This document shows positions 33,535 through 42,722 of a stretch of DNA of 49,317 bases, one piece after another. The notes beneath the pieces are model-generated. The model searched no databases. It was not told the origin of the DNA and saw only the letters and a list, made by a program, of their open reading frames with translations. A program made the translations under genes and the position numbers. Each line of letters starts with the position of its first letter. Position 1 is the stretch's first letter. Origin of the DNA: Bacteroidales bacterium (lineage in GTDB: Bacteria; Bacteroidota; Bacteroidia; Bacteroidales; Muribaculaceae); NCBI GenBank assembly GCA_004552725.1, contig SFNM01000002.1, positions 1-49,317 on the forward strand, read 5' to 3'.

Positions 33535-36500
33535 ATGAGCGACAACAAATCAGGCACCGGTACTTCAATACCCGGTACAGGCACAGCCATCCCAGGCACT
33601 GGCACAGCAGTTCCACCGGCAGGCACCGGTACAGCCATCCCAGGCACCGGCACAGCAGTTCCACCGGCAGGCACCGGTACAGCCATCCCAGGCACCGGCA
33701 CAGCAGTTCCACCCTCCGGCACCGGCACCGCAGTCCCGCCCTCCGGCTCCGGCACAGCCGAAGCTCCTGCAGCCCCGGGCCAACGACGCAACGGCGCCGT
33801 CGATGCCATTCCCGTACTCCAACAATACACTCTCAACGGCATAGTTTACAACACTATTAAACCGGTTGGAACTACATCCGGCGAAGCCAAAGTGATTATC
33901 GTGGAAAACGGCGGCAACAAATTCGCTCTCAAACTTTACATCGTGGGCCATACCCCCGACTCCACCATCCTCGATATTGTGAAGAAAGCCCAAGGCGGCT
34001 TCTTGGTTAACCTTCGCGACCACGGCACTTGGTCCGACCCCAACACTCACAATCCTCACTATTTCGAAGTGATGGACTTCGCCGAATTCGGTGCTCTCGA
34101 TGCCGTGCGCATCAAATCCGAAGACCAATTCATCGAAGTGGCTATGCGCATGGCAATGTGCATACATCAATGCCACCAACTCAACATCGTGCACCGCGAT
34201 GTCAAACCCGAAAACTTCCTCTGCACCTCTGACGACCACAGCCAATTCGTTCTCTCCGACTTCGGCATCGCTCGCATTCTCAAACCCGGCGCAAAAGAAG
34301 CCAGTTTCGACATCGCAAAGTCCGGCTACTTCGTTTCCCCCGAAGGTGCAATGACCGCCGACAACCGCACTTCTATCGTTGGTTATGCCACCGACTTCTA
34401 CTCCATGGGCATGACACTGCTCGCTATGGTTTTCGGCGTCAAAAACTTCTACAACGCAATCACCTACAACGACTTGCTCCGCTTCAAAAGCCGCAACACC
34501 GTGGTAGATGAATTCCTCAAATACCTCAAACTCGGCGGCAAGCCTATGAGCGATTACGCCATTTCGCTCCTCCGAGGCCTCCTGCAGTTCGCACCCGACA
34601 AACGCGCCGACTTCGACGACATCAAAGAATGGTACCGCTCGGGCAAGCCTATGGAAAAAGGCCAAAAAGACGGCGCAGCTACCTCTGCCTCCGCTGCTTC
34701 GCCCGGTTTCTCCGTCACCTTCGACGACTCGCGCAACCTCGTGGCCCACTCGCCCGAAGAATTGGCCAAAATGATGTTGGCCCACTTGGATTACGCAAAG
34801 GACTTTATGTACCGCGGTATGGCTAAAAGCGGCCTCGAACGCGCCGGAAAAGTGTCCTTGGCCATGGAAATCGACAAAATCGTGGAACGCGTTTATCCCA
34901 ACAAGGACGAACGCGATGCCGGTGTCTACACCGCCGCCCTATTGCTCGACCCCAACATGCCATTCCTCGGCCTTAGCCGCACTGCCTGTGCATCCATTGC
35001 CGACATCAAAAACGAAATTTGGAACAACCGCACCGCCTACGCCAAAGACCTCGCCAAGCACAGCGCTCTCCTTTGGGCTTACTTCGCCGCTCGAGGCAAC
35101 GATGACATCAAAAAACTCGAAGCCACTTTCCGCCCAATCATCTCCCGCTCCGATGTGCACGGCATCTATGCCCTTTGTCGCAAACTCGACCCCGCTATGC
35201 CTTTCTTCTCACTCAAAGGCAAGCCAATCACTGCTCAGAAGGAAATAGCCTCAGAACTCTGGTCAAACAAAGCCACTTACGTCAAAGAACTCGCCAACCC
35301 CGACCATTCGCTTTGGGTGTACCTCGCTTCCCTTGGCCAAAACGGCGCCAAAATTGCCAATACATACCCCGCGCGCATCAAAAATGCCGGCGAAGCCGAA
35401 CTATATACCCTCTGCAACATCCTCGACAAAGACACCCCATACATCGGCAAAAAGCAAACCCCATGTCGCTCGGAAAAAGAACTCGCCGACGAACTATGGG
35501 CATTCCTCGCCGACTACAAAAAGGAACTCTCCGACCCCAACCACCTCTTCTGGAAATACCTCGAACAGCGCGGCGCTTCCTGGGCTAAAGTCGCCCACGA
35601 TTACCCTGCACTCGTTAAGCAAAATGCCGACGTTTGGGTCTTCGAACTCGTTTACCGCCTCGACCCCACTAAGCCTTATGTAATCCAATACGAAGACGAC
35701 AAGAAGTGGCACAACCAATTCTCCGTCGACGACATTCTCAAGAACGTCGCCGCTCACGGCATCACCGACTTCTCACTCTCGATGCTTTCCAAAGCCGACT
35801 TCCAAACTTGGCTCACTCTCTCATCGAAAGATTACGACCGCAAATGTGGCGCTCTCCTCGCTCAAATGGTCAAAAACGCCGGTTCTGTAGCCGACAAAAA
35901 GGGCTGGTTCTTCCTCTACAACTTCGCCCCGGCCGCCGACATTACCCTCACCCCCAACGGCAACCTCGCTTCGCCCAAACAACTCGGCGAAGAAATCAAT
36001 CGCCAATATCAATCGGGATATACCAAGGCCACAAAGGTAGAACTCCTCCCAATGCTCAAAAAGGACACCTTCGTAGGTTCCCGTCTTTACCAATTCATGG
36101 AAGCCCGCAAGATGCAAAAACACATCTCCGGCATCCAATCAATCATCAACATCGACAAGTGCATCAGCGACCACCCCGCCGCTCCTTACAACCAAGCAAT
36201 CGCCCTTTGGAAAGTGATCCAATTCCTCGGACACACCCCCACTTACACTTTCTCCAACATGCGAACCGTAAGTTCGCTCAGCGAGGTGCGGGCCATGCCA
36301 TCCTCCGAACTCAACAAAGACATCAACAAAGGCCTTGCCGACTACCTCACAATCTTCTTCCACGAACGTGCCGGCGCATCTTTCTCATTAGATGAACTCG
36401 AAAAATACTACGACTTCATCGCCACTTACGCCCCTCAACACTCCGGTTACCAAAACTCCGTTGCCTCGCGCGACGATCTCAACCAAGCAATCAGCGACCG

Positions 36501-37449
36501 CAACAACGCTTGGAAAGCCCTCGGCTTCTGGCGAAATGCCGGCGTATGGTTCGGCTTCGCTCCTCTCATCGGAGTCCTCTGCTGGATGATTTGGATGACT
36601 ATCGTCGGCGACGACAATGCTATCCGCGAAGTGGTTCAAGGCATCGGCACCGTTGCCGGCGTTGTCCTCGCTATCCTCGGCGCTATCATTTGCGCCGAAG
36701 GCGGCTGCATTGGCCTCGCTATCGGTGGCTTCATCGGCTACTGGGTCGGCTTCGGATTATTCTATCTCCTCAGTTTCGCCGCCGTTTACATCCTCGCCGC
36801 AGCACTCCTTGCCGCCGGTATTTTCTTGGCTATCAAACTCTTCGGCGACTCCCGCGACACAGTCATATCCGACAAAGCCACTTACGACAAGTTTTACGAT
36901 GCCGCTCGTATCTTCAACATCTGCAACGCTTTAGGTACCGCCAACCGTACCTTCGGCTCCCGTAATATCAACCCCAAAAGCACTTTCGACAACTCCCTCA
37001 GCAAGGCACATACCATTCGCAAACGTGTAATCCTCACTTCCCTCGGTATGATTCTTCTCGCCGCTTTGGCATTCGGCCTCGGCCTCATCTTGCGCAATCA
37101 AACCGAAAACTACTACGAAACATCTATCGAATCCGTACAACATGTTAATCCCGAAGACCTCGTGGGCGAATACGTCGGTACTTTCCACGGACGAAACGCT
37201 TCGCTATCTATCTTCTCCGCCGACAATACCGATTCTATCCACGGTAAGGTCATCATCCAATACTCCACCCCGATGACCCACGAAATCGTCGGCGCACTCC
37301 ACGGCGAAAACCTTCGCTTCAACGTCATCGGCCAAGGCAACGTTGTCTACGATGGCACCGTGTACACTTCCGACCAAATCACCTACTCCGGTCAATACAC
37401 AAACCCGGCCAAAGGCTCGCAACACGACTTCGAATTTACCAAGCAATAA
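33535..37449 (+). CDS. Large membrane-bound Ser/Thr protein kinase with GTGTA and 80-residue repeats
   Basis: 1304 residues. Residues 7-75 are low-complexity PGTGTAVPPAGTGTAI repeats. The Hanks-type kinase domain (about 95-370) has ATP Lys133 (FALKLY), HRDVKPEN with catalytic Asp222, DFG Asp242 and SPE in place of APE, so activity is expected. About 464-775 hold four units of roughly 80 residues with a shared pattern (LDPxxPF, ELWxNxxxYxKxL, LWxYLxxxG). Hydrophobic helices lie near 1003-1023, 1039-1104 (two or three spans) and 1165-1188. The last 115 residues are beta-rich (VGEYVGTFHGRNASLSIF). The gene starts 16 bases after the zinc-ribbon gene and ends 14 bases before the AAA gene. It probably phosphorylates partners recognised by the FHA protein and is reversed by the PP2C protein (inference). 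Confidence 0.9.
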   Translation: MSDNKSGTGTSIPGTGTAIPGTGTAVPPAGTGTAIPGTGTAVPPAGTGTAIPGTGTAVPPSGTGTAVPPSGSGTAEAPAAPGQRRNGAVDAIPVLQQYTLNGIVYNTIKPVGTTSGEAKVIIVENGGNKFALKLYIVGHTPDSTILDIVKKAQGGFLVNLRDHGTWSDPNTHNPHYFEVMDFAEFGALDAVRIKSEDQFIEVAMRMAMCIHQCHQLNIVHRDVKPENFLCTSDDHSQFVLSDFGIARILKPGAKEASFDIAKSGYFVSPEGAMTADNRTSIVGYATDFYSMGMTLLAMVFGVKNFYNAITYNDLLRFKSRNTVVDEFLKYLKLGGKPMSDYAISLLRGLLQFAPDKRADFDDIKEWYRSGKPMEKGQKDGAATSASAASPGFSVTFDDSRNLVAHSPEELAKMMLAHLDYAKDFMYRGMAKSGLERAGKVSLAMEIDKIVERVYPNKDERDAGVYTAALLLDPNMPFLGLSRTACASIADIKNEIWNNRTAYAKDLAKHSALLWAYFAARGNDDIKKLEATFRPIISRSDVHGIYALCRKLDPAMPFFSLKGKPITAQKEIASELWSNKATYVKELANPDHSLWVYLASLGQNGAKIANTYPARIKNAGEAELYTLCNILDKDTPYIGKKQTPCRSEKELADELWAFLADYKKELSDPNHLFWKYLEQRGASWAKVAHDYPALVKQNADVWVFELVYRLDPTKPYVIQYEDDKKWHNQFSVDDILKNVAAHGITDFSLSMLSKADFQTWLTLSSKDYDRKCGALLAQMVKNAGSVADKKGWFFLYNFAPAADITLTPNGNLASPKQLGEEINRQYQSGYTKATKVELLPMLKKDTFVGSRLYQFMEARKMQKHISGIQSIINIDKCISDHPAAPYNQAIALWKVIQFLGHTPTYTFSNMRTVSSLSEVRAMPSSELNKDINKGLADYLTIFFHERAGASFSLDELEKYYDFIATYAPQHSGYQNSVASRDDLNQAISDRNNAWKALGFWRNAGVWFGFAPLIGVLCWMIWMTIVGDDNAIREVVQGIGTVAGVVLAILGAIICAEGGCIGLAIGGFIGYWVGFGLFYLLSFAAVYILAAALLAAGIFLAIKLFGDSRDTVISDKATYDKFYDAARIFNICNALGTANRTFGSRNINPKSTFDNSLSKAHTIRKRVILTSLGMILLAALAFGLGLILRNQTENYYETSIESVQHVNPEDLVGEYVGTFHGRNASLSIFSADNTDSIHGKVIIQYSTPMTHEIVGALHGENLRFNVIGQGNVVYDGTVYTSDQITYSGQYTNPAKGSQHDFEFTKQ
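33601..33696 (+). repeat. Perfect 48-bp tandem repeat encoding the GTGTA segment
   Basis: Two identical 48-base copies (33601-33648 and 33649-33696) begin GGCACAGCAGTTCCACC and are flanked by partial, degenerate copies from about 33553 to 33768. The identity at silent sites indicates recent expansion, and copy number may vary between strains. Confidence 0.9.
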
Positions 37450-37463
37450 TCTCCTCTAATAAT

Positions 37464-40400
37464 ATGAAATGTAGCTCCTGCAACAAAGATAATCGCGACA
37501 AGGCCAAATACTGCAAACACTGCGGTGCGCCTATCGTCGCTTCCAGCTCCGACGCCACCGGCATCGCCTCGTTGGTGGGCAAGGACAACTTGGTGCAACA
37601 AATCACTGCCATGCTCGACGGTGCTCGAGCCATCGCTACCCAAGGCAAACAACACGGTGTCGACATGCGCGCCCGCCTCAGTTTCGTTATCACCGGCCCC
37701 GCCGGCGTAGGCAAAAACGTAGTCGCCGATGCTATTGCCAACGAACTCTTCTCCGCCGGCATCATCAAATCGCCCAATCCTACGGTGGTAAAATCCGTCG
37801 ACTATGCCGAATTTATCAAGGATATCAACGCCTCAATCAAAAAAATCGGCAATGGTGTGCTCGTAATCGATGAAGCCCAAAAGCACTGTCCGAAAGACCG
37901 TGCCGACTCCGTATGCGACCTCGATAAAATTCTCCAAAACGTCGACGATTGGTGCGCCGACCCCGACAAGCCCGTCGTGATTATCCTCGGCGACGAAGAC
38001 CTCAACAGTTTCTTCGAAAACAACCCCGCTGCTGTCGCCAAAATCCAATACAAATGGCAAGTGCCGCAGCCCGACATCGCCGCTCTCACCGAAATCGTTT
38101 GTCGCAAACTCAAATCCCTTTATAAATGCTCCGTCGAGGACGATGCTCGAGCCAAAATCGGCCGCGTGCTAACCGCCGCCAAGCGCGACAACCCCGACAC
38201 TTTCCCCTACGGCCACTATGCCGCCAAGTTGGCTTACGACTCTTACGTAATTACCGCCGCCGACCCGGTCAAACCTAATATCGTCTCCGCCGACGAGGTT
38301 CATGGCAAGGAGTTCGTGCCCAAGACTTTCGACCAAGTCATGGCCGAGTTCGACCAATTCGTGGGCATCGACGAAATCAAGAACGAAATCCGCAAAATAG
38401 CCGTCACGGTGGAAAACGCCCGCCAAGCCGGCCTCGACCCCTACGGCTCGGTGAAAAGCCACTATATCTTTGTGGGCAACCCCGGCACCGGCAAAACCAC
38501 CATGGCGCGTCTCTTTGCCGATGCGCTCAGCGCCATGGGCGCTCTGCCCAGCGGCCACTTAGTGGAAGTCGACCGCGAAAAACTCGTGTCGCAATACGTG
38601 GGCGAGTCGTCAAAACTTGTGCGCAAGGCTGTCAACGATGCCATGGGCGGCGTGCTCTTCATCGACGAAGCCTACTCGCTCTGCTCCGGCAAGGACGATT
38701 CCTTCGGCAAGCAAGTGGTCGACACTTTGCTCAAAGACTGCGAAGACCTCAAAGGCAAATTCGTGTGCATCATGGCCGGATACCCCGTGGAAATGAAGCA
38801 ATTCTTGGGCACAAACTCCGGCCTGCAGCGTCGTTTTGACACTACTATCAACTTCCGCGACTACACCGGCCCCGAACTCACCCAAATCTTCCGCAATATG
38901 GCCAAGGGCGTGAAGCCCGCCATCACATTTGCCGACGATGTGGAGCAGCAAATCGGCCAGTACTTCGACAAAGTATACCTCACTCGCAGCAAGCGTTTCG
39001 GCAATGCCGGCGAAGTCAAGAACCGCCTCGAAGCCGCCGTAAAGCGCATGCGTGTGCGCGTGGATGCCGCTCGCCAAGACGGCTCGCTCCAACCCGGCAC
39101 CGAAAACGTCCTCACCATGGCCGACATCGAAGCCGGCTCAAAAAAATCTATCGACGACATCCTCGCCACCTTCGACGACATGATTGGCATGGGGCCGGTC
39201 AAGGAGCAAATCCAAGCCATCGCCAAGAGCGTGCAGATGCAGCAGCGCATGATTGAACGCGGCATCGGCAATGCCTCCGTCACCAACGTCCACATCATCC
39301 TCACCGGCAACCCCGGCACCGGCAAAACCACCGTGGCCAACCGTTTAGGCCAAGTGTTCAAAGCCATCGGCATCCTCCCCACCGACCAAGTCATCGTAAA
39401 GAAAGCCGAGGACATCTTCGACTCTTACGCCAAATCCGCCGGCAAGAACATGACCAAAGCCGTCGACGACGCCATGGGCGGCATCCTCTTCATCGACGAG
39501 GCTTACAACCTGCTGCCGGTCAGCACTCCTGGCACTCAGGACGCCTCGGGCGTGGAGGCTGTCAATGCACTGATGACCTGCATGAGCGAACGCGCCGGCC
39601 AGTTTATCTGCGTCATCGCCGGTTACAAGACCGAAATCGACGAGTTCATCCGCAATGCCAACGACGGTCTCGAGCGCCGCTTCACTCACCGCATCCACAT
39701 CCCCGACTACAACGAGGAAGACCTCACTCAAATCTTCCTCCAACAGGTCAAGAAGGGCAACTTCAAAATCACCGACGATGCCGTCGCTCTTCTTCGCCGC
39801 AAAATCGGCGAAATGGTCACCGCAAAGGACGAAAAATTCGGCAACGCCGGCACAATCATCAAACTTTTCGACCAAACCAAGGAGCGCCACTTCGCCAACA
39901 TCGACATCGATGCCGACGACGATGCCCTCATCACCATCACCGACAAGGACATCCCCTACGATGCGCCCAAGAAGCTCAACATCGACGAGATTATGGCTCA
40001 ATTGGACCACCTCACCGGCTTGGGCGGTGTCAAAAAAGCCGTGCGCGACCTGGCCGACACCCTCGTGGCTCTGCAAGCACGCGCCGAAGACATGGGCCAG
40101 AAAGGTTCAATCAACCTCGACCACTACCTCTTCCTCGGCAACCCCGGCACCGGAAAAACCACCGTCGCACGCCTCATGGGCAACATCTTCTACTCCCTCG
40201 GCCTGCTGCCCTCGAACAAGGTCATCGAAATCTCCGCCAAGGATATGGTGGCACCTTACGTGGGACAAACCGCTCCCAAAACTCACGCCGCCATGATGCG
40301 CGGCATGGGCGGCGTGGTGTTCGTGGACGAAGCATACTCACTCACCGGCTCCGGCGAAAGCAACTTCGGCGCCGAAGCTGTGGCCGAAATGCTTCAGGTG

Positions 40401-40802
40401 ATGGAGAACTACAAAAACAAGTTCATCTGCATCGCCGCAGGGTACCACCGCGAAATGCAGCAGTGGCTCAACACCAACTCAGGCCTGTCGTCGCGCTTCC
40501 CCACCACCATCAACTTCGATGACTACACCGCCGAAGAACTCTCCGAAATCGCCACCAACATCTTTGCCCGCGTGCACAACCTGCGACTCACCGATGCCGC
40601 CAAGGACGCAATGTTACGCCACTTCACCTCTCTGGTAAACCACAAGACGCGCAACTTCGCCAACGCCCGCGAAGCCCGCAACTATGTGGACAAAGTTATC
40701 ATCAACCAAGGCCGTCGCCTCCGCTCCGAAATGAAGCTCCCCGGTTTCTCCAAAGATTCGTTCTACATCCTCGAACCCGCCGACATGGACGTGCGCGACT
40801 AA
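37464..40802 (+). CDS. Zinc-ribbon protein with four tandem AAA+ modules (CbbX/SpoVK-like)
   Basis: 1112 residues. An N-terminal zinc ribbon (Cys 3/6/17/20) is followed by four AAA+ modules. Their Walker A motifs are GPAGVGKN (Lys84), GNPGTGKTT (Lys344), GNPGTGKTT (Lys621) and GNPGTGKTT (Lys898); spacings are 260, 277 and 277 residues. Walker B motifs are VLVIDEAQK, VLFIDEAYS, ILFIDEAYN and VVFVDEAYS. Modules 2-4 have the CbbX-type layout, including QYVGESS or PYVGQTA loops and arginine fingers in GLQRRFDT, GLERRFTH and GLSSRFPT. Module 1 is divergent and ends its P-loop in Asn. CbbX-like ATPases remodel protein complexes (Rubisco activases; EccA in type VII secretion). The target here is unknown. 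The FHA protein follows 24 bases downstream. Confidence 0.9.
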   Translation: MKCSSCNKDNRDKAKYCKHCGAPIVASSSDATGIASLVGKDNLVQQITAMLDGARAIATQGKQHGVDMRARLSFVITGPAGVGKNVVADAIANELFSAGIIKSPNPTVVKSVDYAEFIKDINASIKKIGNGVLVIDEAQKHCPKDRADSVCDLDKILQNVDDWCADPDKPVVIILGDEDLNSFFENNPAAVAKIQYKWQVPQPDIAALTEIVCRKLKSLYKCSVEDDARAKIGRVLTAAKRDNPDTFPYGHYAAKLAYDSYVITAADPVKPNIVSADEVHGKEFVPKTFDQVMAEFDQFVGIDEIKNEIRKIAVTVENARQAGLDPYGSVKSHYIFVGNPGTGKTTMARLFADALSAMGALPSGHLVEVDREKLVSQYVGESSKLVRKAVNDAMGGVLFIDEAYSLCSGKDDSFGKQVVDTLLKDCEDLKGKFVCIMAGYPVEMKQFLGTNSGLQRRFDTTINFRDYTGPELTQIFRNMAKGVKPAITFADDVEQQIGQYFDKVYLTRSKRFGNAGEVKNRLEAAVKRMRVRVDAARQDGSLQPGTENVLTMADIEAGSKKSIDDILATFDDMIGMGPVKEQIQAIAKSVQMQQRMIERGIGNASVTNVHIILTGNPGTGKTTVANRLGQVFKAIGILPTDQVIVKKAEDIFDSYAKSAGKNMTKAVDDAMGGILFIDEAYNLLPVSTPGTQDASGVEAVNALMTCMSERAGQFICVIAGYKTEIDEFIRNANDGLERRFTHRIHIPDYNEEDLTQIFLQQVKKGNFKITDDAVALLRRKIGEMVTAKDEKFGNAGTIIKLFDQTKERHFANIDIDADDDALITITDKDIPYDAPKKLNIDEIMAQLDHLTGLGGVKKAVRDLADTLVALQARAEDMGQKGSINLDHYLFLGNPGTGKTTVARLMGNIFYSLGLLPSNKVIEISAKDMVAPYVGQTAPKTHAAMMRGMGGVVFVDEAYSLTGSGESNFGAEAVAEMLQVMENYKNKFICIAAGYHREMQQWLNTNSGLSSRFPTTINFDDYTAEELSEIATNIFARVHNLRLTDAAKDAMLRHFTSLVNHKTRNFANAREARNYVDKVIINQGRRLRSEMKLPGFSKDSFYILEPADMDVRD

Positions 40803-40826
40803 CCCCTCAATCCTCTCTTTATAACT

Positions 40827-41486
40827 ATGGCTAATCTAACACCTTGCCCCCACTGCGGGGCCGACATAGAACTCGATAGCGCTTTCTGCGACCAATGTGG
40901 CACCGCGTTGCTAAAATGCCCCAAATGCGGCCAATTCCGCAAAGGTAAATTCTGCCCCACTTGCGGTGTGCCAACTGCCCCGGCCGGTAGCGCCCAACCC
41001 GCTCAGCCTCAGCAACCTGCCCAATCTCAGCAGCCACAGCAACCACAGCAGCCACAGCAACCACAGCAGCCACAGCAACCCCGTCAACCCGTGCAACCCG
41101 CTCAACCGGTGCAACCCGCTCAACCGGTGCAACCCGTTCAGCCCGTTCAGCAGCCACAAGCCACCGGCACTGCCCTGCCTCCTTCCGACAACCAACCTAC
41201 ATCCCTCCGTGCCGATGCTCTCGGCATCGTCCTCCCTCTTCAACCCGGTGCTGTTATCGGTCGCACTCAAGGTGCATACATCGCCCAACTTTGCAACCTC
41301 CAATTCATCTCCGGCATTCATGCACGCATCGACCGTAACTCTTCCCTACAATGGTCTATCACCGACATCGGCTCTCGCAACGGAACCACCGTCAACGACA
41401 TCCAATGTCAACCTAACGTCCCCGTTCCCATCAAAATCGGCGACCGCGTTAAATTTGCTCGCACCTATACATTCTACGTCCAATGA
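40827..41486 (+). CDS. Zinc-ribbon / FHA-domain adaptor protein
   Basis: 219 residues. Two N-terminal zinc ribbons (Cys 7/10/21/24 and 31/34/43/46) are joined by a long Pro/Gln linker (about 58-112) to a C-terminal FHA domain (136-219). The phosphothreonine-binding landmarks are present: GR at 145-146, SGIHARI at 162-168 and GSRNGTTVN at 182-190. It should bind phosphothreonine on a partner, plausibly the Thr-rich N-terminus of the kinase or another operon product. The end overlaps the phosphatase start by 4 bases (ATGA). No signal peptide, so cytoplasmic. Confidence 0.92.
   Translation: MANLTPCPHCGADIELDSAFCDQCGTALLKCPKCGQFRKGKFCPTCGVPTAPAGSAQPAQPQQPAQSQQPQQPQQPQQPQQPQQPRQPVQPAQPVQPAQPVQPVQPVQQPQATGTALPPSDNQPTSLRADALGIVLPLQPGAVIGRTQGAYIAQLCNLQFISGIHARIDRNSSLQWSITDIGSRNGTTVNDIQCQPNVPVPIKIGDRVKFARTYTFYVQ
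41028..41150 (+). repeat. Pro/Gln-coding low-complexity repeat in the FHA gene
   Basis: An 18-base unit (CAGCAGCCACAGCAACCA) repeats several times, then a CCGGTGCAACCCGCTCAA unit. It encodes the flexible PQQ/PVQPAQ linker between the zinc ribbons and the FHA domain. Edges are approximate. Confidence 0.8.
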
Positions 41487-42646
41487 ACATATCCATCAAT
41501 CTCTCCGCTGTCAGCAACCTCGGTTGCGTCCGCTCTAACAACGAAGACATGGCCCTCATCACTGGCACCATCCTTCGCGATAATGAATACTCCGCCCGCT
41601 TCAAAATCAACGACTCCAGCCGCTTCACTGCTATCGTCGCTGACGGCATGGGCGGCTACGGCGGTGGCGAAATCGCCTCCGAAATGGCTATTCGCGCTTT
41701 CGACCAATTCATCTTAAACCTTCCCCCCGACCTCGACAACATTCAAATACTGCGCGAAATCAACGACTGGTTCGACTCTACTCACAACCTCATCTGCGCC
41801 GAACAAACCAAACCCGGCCTCGCCAACATGGGCTGCACTTTCACCGGTATTTTCTCATACCAAGGACACCTGTATATGCTCAACTCCGGCGACTCCCGCG
41901 TGTACCGCCTCCGAGGCGACATCCTCAAACAACTCTCAACCGACCACTCCGAACGCGAACGCCTCAAAAACCCCGACATACCTTCCAACCTCATCTACAA
42001 CGCCCTCGGCGTTCCTAACGCTTTCATCGACAAAACTCTCCTCGACTCGGACTTCCCTCCATGCGACGGCGACATATATATAATATGTTCCGACGGTCTC
42101 TCCGATATGTGTCCCGACTCAACCATTGAGCAAATCACTTCCCAATTCGGACATGCCGCTGCCAAGCCTCTCCTCGAGGCTGCTCTTAACGCCGGCGGTC
42201 GCGACAACTGCACCATCATAACCTTCCAAATCAAAATCGAAGAACAAATCCTACAGCCCGAGCCAAGCCAAGAGCAACTACCATCAACTCAGCCGATTTC
42301 CGAGCCCGAACCTCAAGCCGAACCCCTCGCACTGCAAGACCAACAACCGGAAATCGCTTTCAACATCGACGACTACCCCTCTCCCGAGCATTTCGACAAC
42401 GCACCTGCCGACCAAGAACCACAAACTGTCGCCACCCCGCCTTCTATCGACCCCGAACTCGTCATCGGCTCTCAGCCCGAGCAAGAACCCCAACCTCAGC
42501 CCGAGCAAGAACCAACCTTCGAACCCACAGAAGACCAATCGCTCGACGTACAACACAAGCCAAACTCTCCCTCTTGGCGATCCGTTTTCGACTCCGCAGG
42601 CAAAAAAATCAGCGAAATACTTGGCCAATCCAAAAAAAAGTCGTAA
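41483..42646 (+). CDS. PP2C-family Ser/Thr protein phosphatase
   Basis: 387 residues. All PP2C metal and phosphate motifs are intact: Arg17 and Asp22 in VRSNNED, Asp54 in VADGMGG, GDSRVY (136-141), SDGLSD (203-208) and GGRDN with Asp241. The catalytic domain ends near 255. A Pro/Glu/Gln-rich tail of about 130 residues (QEQLPSTQPISEPEPQ, then EQEPQPQPEQEP) follows, with no membrane helix. It should reverse phosphorylation by the kinase two genes upstream. Kinase, FHA and PP2C together are the standard parts of a bacterial phosphothreonine switch. It is the last gene of the unit; the promoter of the next gene overlaps its stop codon. Confidence 0.95.
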   Translation: MNISINLSAVSNLGCVRSNNEDMALITGTILRDNEYSARFKINDSSRFTAIVADGMGGYGGGEIASEMAIRAFDQFILNLPPDLDNIQILREINDWFDSTHNLICAEQTKPGLANMGCTFTGIFSYQGHLYMLNSGDSRVYRLRGDILKQLSTDHSERERLKNPDIPSNLIYNALGVPNAFIDKTLLDSDFPPCDGDIYIICSDGLSDMCPDSTIEQITSQFGHAAAKPLLEAALNAGGRDNCTIITFQIKIEEQILQPEPSQEQLPSTQPISEPEPQAEPLALQDQQPEIAFNIDDYPSPEHFDNAPADQEPQTVATPPSIDPELVIGSQPEQEPQPQPEQEPTFEPTEDQSLDVQHKPNSPSWRSVFDSAGKKISEILGQSKKKS

Positions 42647-42651
42647 ATTTG
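42621..42651 (+). promoter_or_regulatory. Promoter of rpmE2
   Basis: TTG 42621-42623, a 20-base spacer, TAAATTTG 42644-42651, lying within the end of the phosphatase gene. It gives a leader of about 65 bases before the start at 42723. Confidence 0.75.
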
Positions 42652-42722
42652 CAAGCCATTACCCATAAAGCGCCTTACCAGCGCCCTCAATCAATTGATA
42701 ATTAGATTATAACGTTATAACA

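Noticed and set aside
33553..33768. Tandem repeats considered as a CRISPR array or phase-variation element
   Set aside because: The repeats are in-frame 48-base coding units without spacers, and a multiple of three, so they change protein length but not frame.
33565..34785. Long open frame (406 codons) on the minus strand across the kinase gene
   Set aside because: It mirrors the coding frame of the kinase, is full of shadow-type composition (Cys/Gly/Ala repeats from the 48-bp repeat) and has no promoter or recognisable domain.
32256..42646. Idea that the kinase/AAA operon is an integrative island inserted at tRNA-Leu
   Set aside because: No integrase is present and I found no copy of the tRNA 3' end near 42650-42720; base composition looks like that of its neighbours.
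32427..42646. Assignment of the operon to TerY-P tellurite-type triads or to type VI secretion control
   Set aside because: No von Willebrand A protein, Ter proteins or T6SS structural genes are present in the window; only the kinase/phosphatase/FHA logic is shared.
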